Below, piece after piece: positions 11,014 to 21,857 of a stretch of 64,000 nucleotides of DNA. Source of the stretch: Volutella citrinella (lineage: Eukaryota; Ascomycota; Sordariomycetes; Hypocreales; Nectriaceae); the NCBI GenBank assembly GCA_034401135.1, contig JAWZSP010000001.1, positions 2,976,001-3,040,000 of the forward strand, read 5' to 3'. The position numbers and the translations under genes are program-made. The notes beneath the pieces are model-generated. The model ran no database searches, was not told the origin of the DNA, and was given only the letters and a program-made list of their open reading frames with translations. How positions within the stretch are numbered: the first letter of the stretch is position 1; each line of letters opens with the position of its first letter.

Positions 11014-12274
11014 TGTTGGAGAGAAGCCGGAGGTCCGGGATCGCGGGCTCAGTCGTGGGTGCCACCGGTCTACGGAGAGGCGGAGGCTGTGGCAGGGTTC
11101 ACGACAGGAGGCGGTGGCGGCGGCGTGCGGGCGTGTCTCGGCCCAGGCGGGCGACGGACTGGAACACTGGAGACTGTCGGCAGCAGGCTGAGACCGAGAC
11201 TTGAACGTTTACGACTGGGGATTCCGGTGACTGACGGCAGCGGCTTGTGGTTGCGACGATGGCTGGTGCGACATGGCCAGGTTCAAGGCGCGATGTGTGT
11301 GGTGCGTTGCGATGCCGAGCACAGCGGGCGAAACCAACAACCAGTGATGGGGCAGCGCTGGACGTCGCTCGGCCTTCTCGGGTGGGTTGGAACTTGCGAA
11401 TGTTGAAGAGAGGTTAAAGCCGCGAGTGCGGCGATGGGTGGACAGGAGGGATTGAACGAGTAAAGGCAGGTGGAGAGGCTGGCTGGTCCCCCACCCCCAG
11501 AGAGACGGGCAACCTGGAAGGGAAACGAACGGGTCGTTGACGATGGATACACTGCAAGACAGGGCTAACTGTGTGGGTGATGTGCGAGCCGGCCAGTGCA
11601 ACAGCGTGCACCACCCGCCCCTGTGTGTGCCATGGCGTAACCGGCTTCCAGTGGGCACGGCCGAAGAGCGGAGGGGCGATTAGGCAATGGGATCCGTCGG
11701 AGCGCAGTGGAGAAGTCCCCCGAACGACAGAGCTAGATGTCAGATTTCACCCGTTCGGGCAGGTCCTGGAATTGCGAGGCCTGCCTACCTGCCCGTGCTT
11801 GCAACCCTCCAAGCCTGCGACGCTGATGCCCTGTCCTGGCATTCCGAGGCCACTCGTCCCACATTCTCACCGTCTATCGTGTCAACCCAGTCCCGGCGGT
11901 TCCGCACCGGCCGCCTGCAGTGGGGGACTGGCGCTGATTCAGTCTAGAAGTGGCCCGAGGTTGGACGTGGTGCTTGTGAAGAGCCGATCCCAACATGCTA
12001 ATTGCTGCTAGGCGGGAAGCTGGTGGGCCTATCGGCAAGAAACCCGGCTGCGGAGTGTGGTTGAATCAATGAAGCAAGTCGCAGAGAAACGGTTGCGAAG
12101 TCCGGAGCAGCTTGCAGCATCTCTTTTCGGCAAGGTTAGGAGGAGTTGTAGTAGTAGTAGCATTTCAATCAATCATAGGGTGGTGGTAAGAACATGATAC
12201 CATCCAAACAAATCCTCTAAACATTCACTTGGTCGCCATTTTCCCCCATCTTCTCGCTCCTCCTTAATAATAAT
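11014..12274. other. Intergenic region upstream of the ubiquitin protease
   Basis: Promoter-side DNA of the protease gene plus the 3' flank of the F-box gene. A (GTA)n/(TAG)n tract lies near 12145-12160. Open frames on both strands lack conserved features, so no gene is called. Confidence 0.55.
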
Positions 12275-13261
12275 TCACTCCGCAACCTCCCCGCACCAAT
12301 CCCACAAACTCCCATCCAGTGCCCCGCGTTTCACCCATACCGTCACCAGCTCTTGGGGAACCTCGTCCCCGTAATACGACGTCGGAACATCGTACAGCTG
12401 CACACTCATCCGCCGCCCCGGGTCAATCTCATTCCACCGCGCTGTGTCGACGCCACCCCACGCGATCCCGACGTCCACCAGCAGGATCTTGATCTTCCTG
12501 TCCAGCCGCGCATCGTCCCGCGGCAGCTTGTGGAAGTACTCGTTCTTGATGTTGGCCGACGCCACGTTGAGCGTCCGCGCCAGCACCACATGCTGCAGCT
12601 TCGGCAGCGTCGCAATGTCCCACCACAGCCAATGGCTGTCGGCCGGAGCCCCAAACAGCGTCAGCCGCTGGAGGTCTGGCCACAGCCGCCACACGTCCGT
12701 TGGGCCGTCCGGTAAGCTCAGGGCCGGGTAGTCGCCCAGCGACACGAACTCCTCCAGCCCGTGCAGCCGTTCGAACCCCTCGCGCAGGATCCTCCGGATG
12801 CCTCGAGGGTCGGCCAGAGGGTCCAGGCTCTGGAAAGGCATGTGCACCACCAGTTTCCGCAGGCTCTCGCTGACCTCGGAGAAGAGCTCCCGAACCCAGA
12901 CCGCCGTGGATTCGTCGTCTAGCTCGTTCTCAAACGGCGCCAGGTACAGTGAGGTTATGTTTCGCAGCGAGAGTGTTGGTGGGAGCGTCGGTACGAATCG
13001 CGGCACGCATAGCAGGAGCCGTTCCAGGCGGCCTTTCGTGTCGATGTACAGGCAGCGCTGGCGCAGTAGCCTCGTCGCCAGGGCGTACGTGTCGCGGCAC
13101 ACCAGGGCCAGTGCAAGGAGCGTCTTGGTCGATAAGTGCGATGCGGGGAGCAGCACGTCAGGGTTGGAGGGGAGGACGCCCTCGACGACAAGGTAGAGCA
13201 GCTCCGTTGGCAGGGGCCTTCGCGCGTTTGTCGCATTTGCCATTGTGGTTGGCGACATCAT
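12275..13261 (-). CDS. F-box protein
   Basis: Intronless, 328 residues. The N terminus RRPLPTELLYLVVEGVLPSN, followed about 25 residues later by LLALALVCRDTYALATRLL, matches an F-box-like domain (LPxELLxxI ... LxxLxxVCRxxxxLxxxxL). Such domains bind Skp1 in SCF ubiquitin ligases. The C-terminal two thirds contain irregular Leu-rich segments (for example LRNITSLYLAPF and LWPDLQRLTLFGAP), as in many fungal F-box/LRR-like proteins, and probably recognise substrate. No WD40 or Kelch repeats are visible. ATG 13261 gives MMSPTTMANATN before the domain; a second Met at residue 7 is an alternative start. The substrate is unknown. Confidence 0.8.
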   Translation of the reverse strand: MMSPTTMANATNARRPLPTELLYLVVEGVLPSNPDVLLPASHLSTKTLLALALVCRDTYALATRLLRQRCLYIDTKGRLERLLLCVPRFVPTLPPTLSLRNITSLYLAPFENELDDESTAVWVRELFSEVSESLRKLVVHMPFQSLDPLADPRGIRRILREGFERLHGLEEFVSLGDYPALSLPDGPTDVWRLWPDLQRLTLFGAPADSHWLWWDIATLPKLQHVVLARTLNVASANIKNEYFHKLPRDDARLDRKIKILLVDVGIAWGGVDTARWNEIDPGRRMSVQLYDVPTSYYGDEVPQELVTVWVKRGALDGSLWDWCGEVAE

Positions 13262-14069
13262 TTACCGACTAGTATGCCTGGTGAGATGGGATGAGAGTGC
13301 GCCTCGCATATCTGTTCCATCCAGAGACGGCACACCAGCATCCCTCATGCAGAGGTGCGGTGTGGTTGTGTCGATGGCACCGTGGCCGTGGGCGGACTGA
13401 TAAGTCGTAGTGCAACTTGATGTCACCGCGGTGATAAGATTGCAGGCCCTAGCCAGCTTATTCAGCTGGCACCCACGCTAGCTTGTGCTCATCTATTAGT
13501 GGAGGTAGTTGTCAATTCAACAGCTAATTGGCTACACAACTACATACATTCGATTGGCCTGGACTTTATTGTCAACTGACCACTACTCGTTCCGGGGCGT
13601 TCCTGGTGCTAGGCTGGGATGGGAAGATGAGCCTTGCTCTCCTCTTGTATTGAAATCGTTCACCCAGGTCACAATGGGAAAACACTTGGACACGTCTTGG
13701 GAATGTTGAAAATAATGCCTAACTCCCAGTCCATACATCCCACGCCAATCCTTGTGCCTGTTTCCTCACCCGTCAAGTCATATCGCAGTAGCATCTATGA
13801 AATTTGTGTGAAAGGCATAAATCCAAGGCCCGCTAAGTATGCGAGAAAACCAAACGCCATGTGTGGCTTATCGACCCTGCTCATCGCAAGTGAACCTGAC
13901 AGATGAAGATACCAGCATACGCCCCTGATCCTGCTATTGCCGGGCGCCACTCTCGTAATTGTAGTCCACGCTCCATAAATGGTCCCATACGACAGACTTC
14001 TTTGTCGCGCTTTCTACCGAGTCCTCTCGCTGTACGTTGATTCGTGGCTGCCGGGCGCCGATCAGCAAC
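13262..14069. other. Intergenic region between atg11 3' end and F-box gene 5' end
   Basis: Holds the F-box promoter and the atg11 3' untranslated region. No supported gene. Confidence 0.55.
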
Positions 14070-17000
14070 CTATGGTCCAAGCAGGGTGTCGACGTCTCGT
14101 ACCTCGTCCTCTTTATTGTCGCCGTTTTTGGAGGACGCTGCTCCTTTGGAAGCCTGGTCATTCGCTTCCGGTTTGGCAGCTTTGGGGGCATCCTTTCCGT
14201 CCCTGCCACTGTCTTGTGCCACCAGAGCTCTTTGCGCTAGGCCACTGGCAGGCATCGGCGGATGGCCTTGCGTTGGGCTGGTGCCCAGAGGAGTGTCTGT
14301 AGGGGCGGCGCGCAACGAATTGGTCTCGCTGGCCAAGGCACTGTTTTTCAACGCTGCAGTGCCTCCCGCGAGGTGGAATGGGATCTTCTTGGACCCAGAG
14401 CTGCTCCGACGACTCTCCAGGCTCTTGGAGAGTGTCTTGTTGATGCCCTCAATGCTCGTGACGCTGTCTCGATTCTTTCCCTTCCCTCCTGTGGTGTGGG
14501 TGTGGATATTCGCTGTCGCATCGACTGTCGTTGCTGCAACCGTAGATTTGCCCATGCCAGGAGTAGATGGTGCGCCAGGCTTGTCCTCCGAAGCCTCGAT
14601 TAGGTACCAGCGGAGACCATCCGACAGTTGGAAGGGGTTATCATTCTCTTCTTCGTTGATCGAGTCCGTTTCGTTGCCAGGCTGGAGACTTTTGGAGAGG
14701 TCGACGACCCGCTCCTGTATACGAGATATACGTGCAACTAGCCACTCCCGATGGCCTAGCCGATGGGCATCCTGTTCCCGAAGGAAGTAATGAGGGAAGC
14801 CAACGTTGAAGGCCGCCCACGCACCAGCTTGCTGGTTTCGAGTTGGCAAGAAGAGAGCCAGATCACCTTCCTTGAAATGTTTGAACGCGATTTTTTCGTG
14901 GGCGTCCTTCTGTAGGATATGGGCTCGTTCTCGGTACGACTTGGCCTCCCGCTGCCACTTCCGTGCCAGATGTTCCACTTCCTTGATACGACGGAATATT
15001 GTTTCCGAAAACAGCTCCATGTCAAAATGGCCGAGTTTCTTCATAAAGGTCTCGTATTTGTCCGCCTCGGCCTTGAGATCAGAGTTGCTCAGCCAGTAAA
15101 TCAGCTCGAGATCGCCATTATCGGCAAGGGTGCGACTGTTGAGCAGTCCCGAGCGTCGAACCGACGCGGTCTGGTCAGCTGCCTCGGTTGTGCTCTGGGA
15201 TATTCGTTCAGAGCGAGGAATTCTTGAGACGGACATGTCTCCATCGTTGCGCGTGACCGCATAGCCTACTCGTTCCAGCAGGCGCGTCATGCGGTCGTTT
15301 TGTGAATACAATGTCTGTGTCAGATCTCGTGTTCTCTCGTCTCTCGCCTCGTACTGGCTCGTCAGCGTTGACAACTTGCCCTGCACCACCTCAACCTTCT
15401 CCTGGAAGAGTCGGAGCTCCTCCTCCAGGCTGCCAACTTGTGATTGGCGGGATGCGACCTCCTCAGTCAGATGAACAACCTTGCGCTCCTCTTCGTCAAG
15501 TCGCTGTTGGAGTGCCTCTGAGCCCGTTTCCCCAGCGGTGAGTTTGGCACGTAACTCTCCCAGTTGCTCTCGGTTCTCATTTAGCTCTCCTTCCAGTGCG
15601 GTGACCTTCGCCTTCTCCTCCAACAAACTTTCGCGAAGATGCATCGATCTCATTTCCTCTTCTGAAATCTTGGAGTTTGCTTCGGTAAGCTCAGTCCGCA
15701 GCTGTTTCGCAGTGCTAGCTGCCTGCTCCGCGTCTGCCTTGAGCAAGGAAATGTTGCTCTCTGTGCTTTGCAGTTTAGCGACAACATCAGCAGCCCGAGA
15801 CACCAGCATTTCTCCAATATCGGCGATTTCGTTTGGAAATGGCTTGGTAGGGGACATCTGCTCGTGAAGCTTCGCCAAAATCTCAAGTTGTGTCTCACAG
15901 GCTTCCTCAGCCATCTTTAGCTTCCTGGATGTCGCGCGAGACTCCTCTTGGGCGGATTGCAGCTGGTGCTCTAGAGCCTCCTGTTGCTCCCTCTGCATTC
16001 GTGTTTCCTTTCTCAAGAATTCGACTTGGCCCTGAGCCTTGAGCAAGTCGTCATGTCGATTCTTGTGCACTTGTTCCAGTTCCGTCTCAAGAGTCGCCAT
16101 CTTCTCCACGTAGTCGGCTTTCTCGTGCTCCCTGGACTCATCGAAATGCTCCATCACGTCCTCTGTGTGTTCAAGTCGAGCCTTGAGCGCCTTGATCTCA
16201 GCCTCCAACGCATTCCTCTCATCATCGAACTCGCGCTTCAGAGCCTCCATGTTTCCAAGAAGGTCCTTCTTGGTCGAGTTGATCTCATCAATCTGCCCTT
16301 TCATGTCATCATGACGTGTCTCCTGTGAGTTGACATCTTGTTGTAGACGGCTGGACCGTTGCTTTTCCTGTTGCAACTCGTTTTCCAGCTGCGTGATCCG
16401 CCGCAGATGGACTTCGGCATCATTAGACGAGCTTCGACGGTCGTCGAACCGAGACGACTTGGCTGAGGAACTGGAGTTATTTCTTTCCCTTGTCTGCGGG
16501 CTTTGGGGCATGAACAGACTCCCGGGCCGCGTAGCCTGGCTTTGCCTGTGAAGCAGATCCTCGAGCCTACGAACTCTGCTTTCGGCTGTTTTGAGCTTGT
16601 TCTCGAGTTTCCCTTTGTCATCCTGCAACGATCGAAGGAGGTCGTCATCTCCACGAATCATCAATCCACTTCTTCCCAAGCCGGCTTCATGAATACTCCC
16701 ATTCTTGAAGGCCTTGAGGCGTTTGGATTGCTGCCTTGTGGGATTTTGGAGCTCCTCGATCAGCTTGAGAATATCATCAAGGATGGATTGGTCGGTGCCT
16801 TGGTCATGAAGCGTTTGTATGAATTCGTCCAATTCCTCCCTTGACGCCACTGGCCATGCGTTGTCCTTGCCCAGGAGGTTGACTTCGAGCCCCACGACAT
16901 TGGTGTCCAGTTCCGGTCCATATGTGCTGCCAACCATTTTCTGCCACTTTCGACGCCGCTTCGACTCTTCATCCTGAAACAGAGCCATTTCATTGGCTAG

Positions 17001-18380
17001 CGTCGACGAGTCTGCCTTCACCTTGTCGACCCAATCTCGGCGTCGGATCGCCTCAACGACAAATGATGCGTACATATAAGGTAGTTGATGGATTAGCCGC
17101 AAGTAGTCGAAGGTAGTCATGTCATCTTCTGATTGGTTGAGCACGTTGATCTGATTCTTGACGTTGCTATGGAGGGATGTGATATCGGTAATTGTTCGCA
17201 TGAAGGAGGCCGACTCCTGGGCGATGGAGTTGCGGGCTTCCGTCGCATAGCGTACCAAATCGTCCATTTCTTTAACTCTCTTCTTCAGGGTGGGCAGCAT
17301 ATGTTCGGTATGAACAGAGGCGGTCTTGGACGCTTGGGCAAGGTCGCGCTGTGAGCCACCAAGTCCAAGGACCGTTCGATAGTCAGAGTCCATCTGCTTG
17401 ACGACAGCCTCGATGTCTTCGAGAAGTTGGGAAGAGTCGGAGCTGTGGTTTAAGGCAGATCGGCCCATCAGTTTCTCGAAATCTTTGATGAGGCCCTCCA
17501 AGCCCTGGTACATGCGATTCGCTGCAGCATCCAGGTCGGCCGCCTTGTCACTGAAACGCCGATGGGCCGTGGGAGCGAGCTTTCCTGCCTTCTTCGCTGT
17601 ATCCAATTCGATAAGGTCATCGAGTGTCGGCTTTGCTTTCTTCACTTCCCGTCGCGTCATGAACTTGACCATGGCAGGCGAGATGGGCGTATTCCGCGCC
17701 AGCTCGAGATAGCTCTCCCATTTGGTGACTAGGTGTTCATGATCCGACAATGCGGGCGTGACCCATTTTTTGAGGTCATGGTATCTAGGTTCGATTTGCT
17801 TGATACTGATTTCGAGATTGGTGACTGCCGCATCCAAGCACTTGGCGATAACATCGATCTCGTCATAACGCGCAAGAGAGGTGTCATTCATGTTGGCACA
17901 ACCCTCCACCAGACGCATCGCCCAGTTGCGACGGTCCTTGTAGAGCTCTTGCCATGATGAAATCGACTGTACATCGTCTATCGAATTGGGTGCGCTCGGA
18001 ACAGTGAACTTTGTTGGCAGAGGAACATCGGGAACAAGGGTGGCGGCGCTACCGGACACTGGAAGGCTGACTCGAATATCGTAGATTAAGATTTCTTTCT
18101 GTAGAACATTAGCTCAGCACCGTCAACGTTTGGGGAAACAAGGCCATACCTCAGAGTGGAGGTTCGCCGACTTGACGCTTCGGCCTTGGGGCGTCAGGGC
18201 AACGATGTGCTGGACCGGAATCGATGCATTCCGCGCAACCCACGCCTTGAGATCGTCGAGACTACCAAGAAGTCAGCTTTGCGAGTATTGCGCTGAATCC
18301 AACTATCCTTACACCGAGAACTGGGTGGTGTCTGCATCAAGGCGCTGGCCCGTGTGGGCTATCAACACCTTGGTCGCCAT
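14070..18380 (-). CDS. atg11: Autophagy-related protein 11
   Basis: Scaffold of selective autophagy that links cargo receptors to the Atg1 kinase at the phagophore assembly site. Three exons, 18380-18313, 18261-18150 and 18098-14070 (introns 51 bp each), give 1402 residues. The two short 5' exons encode a ubiquitin-like N terminus: MATKVLIAHTGQRLDADTTQ, then VLDDLKAWVAR and IPVQHIVALTPQGR, continuing into exon 3 with KEILIYDIR. The middle is largely helical with long coiled coils (about residues 500-1090). The C-terminal Atg11 (claw) domain includes FKEGDLALFLPTR and AAFNVGFPHYFL at about 1135-1195. Length and order match filamentous-fungal Atg11. Introns were placed from GTAAGG/TAG and GTATGG/CAG signals with matching phase (exon 1 ends two bases into a Val codon). 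It is head-to-head with the CENP-H gene, 422 bp apart. Confidence 0.95.
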
Positions 18381-18802
18381 CCCGAGACATCTCCCATGGA
18401 CGATAGAGCGGCGCAAGACTACTAACAAATGGGAAAGAACGGATTAAAAAACGGCATACAAAAAAACAGGAAGGGTGCGTGAGAGAGTGGCTGCGCAGTT
18501 GCGCTCTGGCGGTTTGGATGTATACAGTCGAGCGTGATGAAAGGCGTCCTGGATCGTCAGGACGCCGGCCGGCCATGCGGTTGTTGAGCGTGACCAGGAC
18601 GTGCGTCAGGCGGCCACCATTCATCATCGGTGGGTCCACCACAGTTGCGCCACACGTGGCGCATCCAGGTACCAATCCGTGTGCCCAGTGATGATTCGTC
18701 AAAGTCGCGCCACACGCGACCACGCCTTAAGGAGCGCTTCGACTAATGATAATGATCTCTGAATACAACTAATGGAATTCGCGACCACGACCGTTTGCGA
18801 AA
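18381..18802. promoter_or_regulatory. Shared divergent promoter of atg11 and CENP-H
   Basis: The 422 bp between the two start codons must serve both genes. It contains the hyphenated palindrome TGCGCCAC-AC-GTGGCGCA at 18646-18663, which encloses the E-box CACGTG at 18653-18658, and a related GCGCCACACGCGA sequence about 40 bp further on. E-boxes of this form are bound by bHLH factors such as Cbf1/Pho4-type proteins; binding here is inference. Confidence 0.6.
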
Positions 18803-19608
18803 ATGACCGCGACGTTTGACCAGGCCATGACGGATATTTCCGATGGGGAAACCCAACTGCCATTCTCGGAGGATGAAGCGAAGATTCTCGCGCTCTATGA
18901 CCGTCTACAGGACTTGCGACTGGAGATTGCCATGATCAATGCCCAGCGGTCGCAAGTGCCAGGTTGGAGTTCCACGTTCTCGAACCCGATGAGGAGACTC
19001 ACTGTTAATCAGTTACCCCTTCGGCTTCTACGCCCGAGGCGATACAGCAGGCGCAGGCGCAGCTGCTTGACACCCGGGCCAAGTATGTGCTGAGGAACAA
19101 CGTGATGGAAGTTGTCATGATGGCAAACCCCATCCTCAAAGCCGTGCACAACGGCACTGATGCGTCCTCCGTGGAACGGTACACCCTGCCTCCATTCCAC
19201 AATTTGGCACGCGATGGCTGACGCTGCAATAGTGACCTACTCTCCTACGTGGAGCGAAGAGATGAAGCTGCCATCTCCGTTGCCAAGAGCACTGCCGAAA
19301 CTGGCAAATTGGTGGACGAGTTGGCAACAGTTCAAGCCGAGACCATGCTTGTCTCCCGCCAAAATGTTACTTCTACCGCAGAGCTTCTCCAGCTCGCCGA
19401 ACAGGTGAGACTCAGGAAACAAGGCAAAAACGATGACACCAAGGTAATGCAGGAGTTGGAAAGGCTGGAGACGCGCCTCAAGACAAGCAAGCAGCGTTGG
19501 AGAGTCGTCAAAGGCGTAACCAGTGGAGTTGTCGCAGGGAGCGGGGTGGATTGGATGCGAGATGATGGGCTACGCGATCTCGTTCTTGATCCTGAAGAGG
19601 AAGAGTGA
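18803..19608 (+). CDS. Centromere protein H (CENP-H; Mcm16/Fta3 family)
   Basis: Predicted inner-kinetochore subunit of the constitutive centromere-associated network (CCAN/Ctf19 complex), bridging centromeric chromatin to outer kinetochore. Three exons, 18803-18962, 19013-19178 and 19233-19608 (introns 50 and 54 bp), give 233 residues. Phases agree at both junctions: exon 1 plus TT completes Val, and CG plus T completes Arg. The protein is almost wholly helical and coiled-coil (EDEAKILALYDRLQDLRLEI, then the SSVERDLLSYVERRDEAA region). The C terminus VTSGVVAGSGVDWMRDD followed by LRDLVLDP resembles fungal CENP-H proteins; family assignment rests on recalled pattern rather than a search. An unspliced reading stops prematurely in each intron, which supports the splicing model. 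Confidence 0.8.
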
Positions 19609-21645
19609 AGCTATGGAATCATGAAACCAGATGATTACTCTAATAAATTTTAAAATACTTGGGGAAGGATGAAGGAAGGATCAGACAACGTGCTGATTTG
19701 GCCATAATCAATGTCAGCTGCGAATTGAGCATACGTAGTTAATTCATGGGCCATGGCTCGGATTCGCGACACCAAGCTGGGATTTTTTCCAGAAAGATCG
19801 AGTGCGTTGGGGAGCTCTTGGAGCTATGACCACCAACGCGGTGGCACGTGATTCGAGACAGATGCTGGTTTCGAGTCAAAGACGAAGACACCTGTTGGGG
19901 ACTCATTGAGTCTGGAATACTTGAAGGTTTGGAGTCGTCATGTAGGTCGGTGCAATTTTCTTAGGCGATGAGAGGAGATCAAGCAGGTGAGATGATAGGC
20001 CAGGGACAGGCTGGTGGTTGAAGGGAATCGTGTGGATGTGAAGCTTCCCAAGGCCTCATCCATTTCACTGGCCTGGCGAGTGGAGGACGCTGGGAGACAG
20101 TGCTACACAGAATACGACTGAAGAGCGCCGAAGCTTGCAAGCAACATCCTCGGTTGGGTCATCGCGCAGCGGGCCATCGAACAGCGGGCCACAGGAACAG
20201 GAGTTACCGATGGCAGAGTGATGGACATGGACACGGACACGAGAACTCTCAAGACCGAGTGTGCCCAAACAAACAAGGCTAAAAGCTCCAGGCCACCGGT
20301 GGTTGGGGTTGGGGCCAGCCAGACTCGACGGCCAGAGAAAGAGGGAGTGGAGCGGAACCAGAGTGCCTCACCTGGTCGGGGGCACGCTGAGCTCCCCATC
20401 GGCGGGCGGAGCTGGCAAAGTACAGCACAGTATCAGCAGCTGGGACTGCTACATGACAGCCAAATTTTGGTGTGTCGCGTACCCGCTGGAAGTCCCTGCT
20501 GGTACCTGCGCGCTGGGCCACTTACGGCTTTGCCTCTGCCCTTGTTTTCGCCTGGCGCGACCAAATGGCGCGCAGCCCAGACACGCCGCCCACGGAGGCC
20601 CAGTTCTGGTCTCTGAGGCTGCCCCAGCCCGCCCCAGGAGGCCCCCCCTCGCCCATGCCGTCCTGACCGTAATCCGCACCTCTGCTGCAGGCCCAGCAGG
20701 AGCAGGGTGGAGGGAGAGGCAGAAGCTGTGGTATCCGGCCGCACCCACTTCCGTTGCATGTGTCATGAGTTCTCCGCCCACACCATACTCCTACTGCACT
20801 GCTCCAAGACCACGGCAGTTGCTTGGGCCGCCGGGTTTGGACTTGGAGGACGAAGCTCCGACTGCTGCGTGCGGCGTGCCATCATGACCCCCCCAGTGAT
20901 TTGAGGCACCCAACACTATTATCCATCTGCAGGTACTAGTAGTGAGTGAATTGCTTGGTGCCCCGCTCCTGAGATACTAGTAGCCTTGTGGATGAGAGAG
21001 GTGAGCAGTCTCATCAATAACATGGAGTAGAGCTTGCATCCTCGACTCGCCTATCCGTCGCACTCCCTGAGCCACTCCGACAAACCGTCACTACTAGTAG
21101 GATCACGTATCAAACATGGCCAATTGATAGCCTCATCTTGCCTGGCCTCGGTCATGCGCAGTCGCTTCACAGCAGAGCTAAACCAAGCATGAACCTGCCG
21201 CCCGTCTTCGCGCCGTGCTACATACCCGTAATAGCTGGGCTTAATTAAAGGACTGGGTCTGCGAGTGTGATATGGTGACACCTGTGTGAAAGTGCGAGAC
21301 CCCAATCCACCAGAGGCAGAGGCTGGCTGGCAAGCTGGCTGGGTCCATGGCGTGTTCACACGCTAACTGCGAGGGAGTGGCATGGAGGATGGAGGTTACG
21401 GATGCCACCCGAACAAGGAGGCTAGGCAGGTAAGGTGGGTGATGGGCAACATGATACGCAACTGTACGGATACGCAGTACTGTACATACCACGGAGTGGT
21501 ACTACTGTACTATGATATGTGCCTGGGGTGTGGACACATTGACGGCACGGACGGGCTACTCGGAACAGAAGCATGGCTCCGGCGACAGGTCCAGTCCAGT
21601 GCCTGAACGAGAGAGCCTGACTGGCGCGTTGCACCGGAGCTGCAC

Positions 21646-21667
21646 TCGTAGGGAATATTCCCTACGA
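21646..21667. repeat. 22-bp perfect palindrome
   Basis: The sequence from TCGTAGGGAAT to ATTCCCTACGA reads identically on both strands over 22 bp with no spacer. It could be a dimeric factor site or a small cruciform; no gene lies nearby. Confidence 0.9.
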
Positions 21668-21841
21668 CCCTACTGGGCACTACAGGCACGGCAGGCTACC
21701 TACCTTGCTCGTGGTCATTTGTTAATTAGGACCTGCGTGGGCTGTGTCCTCTCTCAGCCCAATCCTCCCAGCCAAGCCAGCCCTCCAGTAAGGTAAGCTG
21801 AGAGAGCGCCGAGGCGGGCCCAGCAAGGAGGTACCCTTGAG

Positions 21842-21857
21842 CAAGTACCGGTACTTG
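21842..21857. repeat. 16-bp perfect palindrome
   Basis: CAAGTACCGGTACTTG is self-complementary over its full length. It lies about 175 bp from the 22-bp palindrome. Confidence 0.9.

Noticed and set aside
14044..14790. 248-codon plus-strand frame
   Set aside because: Antisense shadow of the atg11 3' exon.
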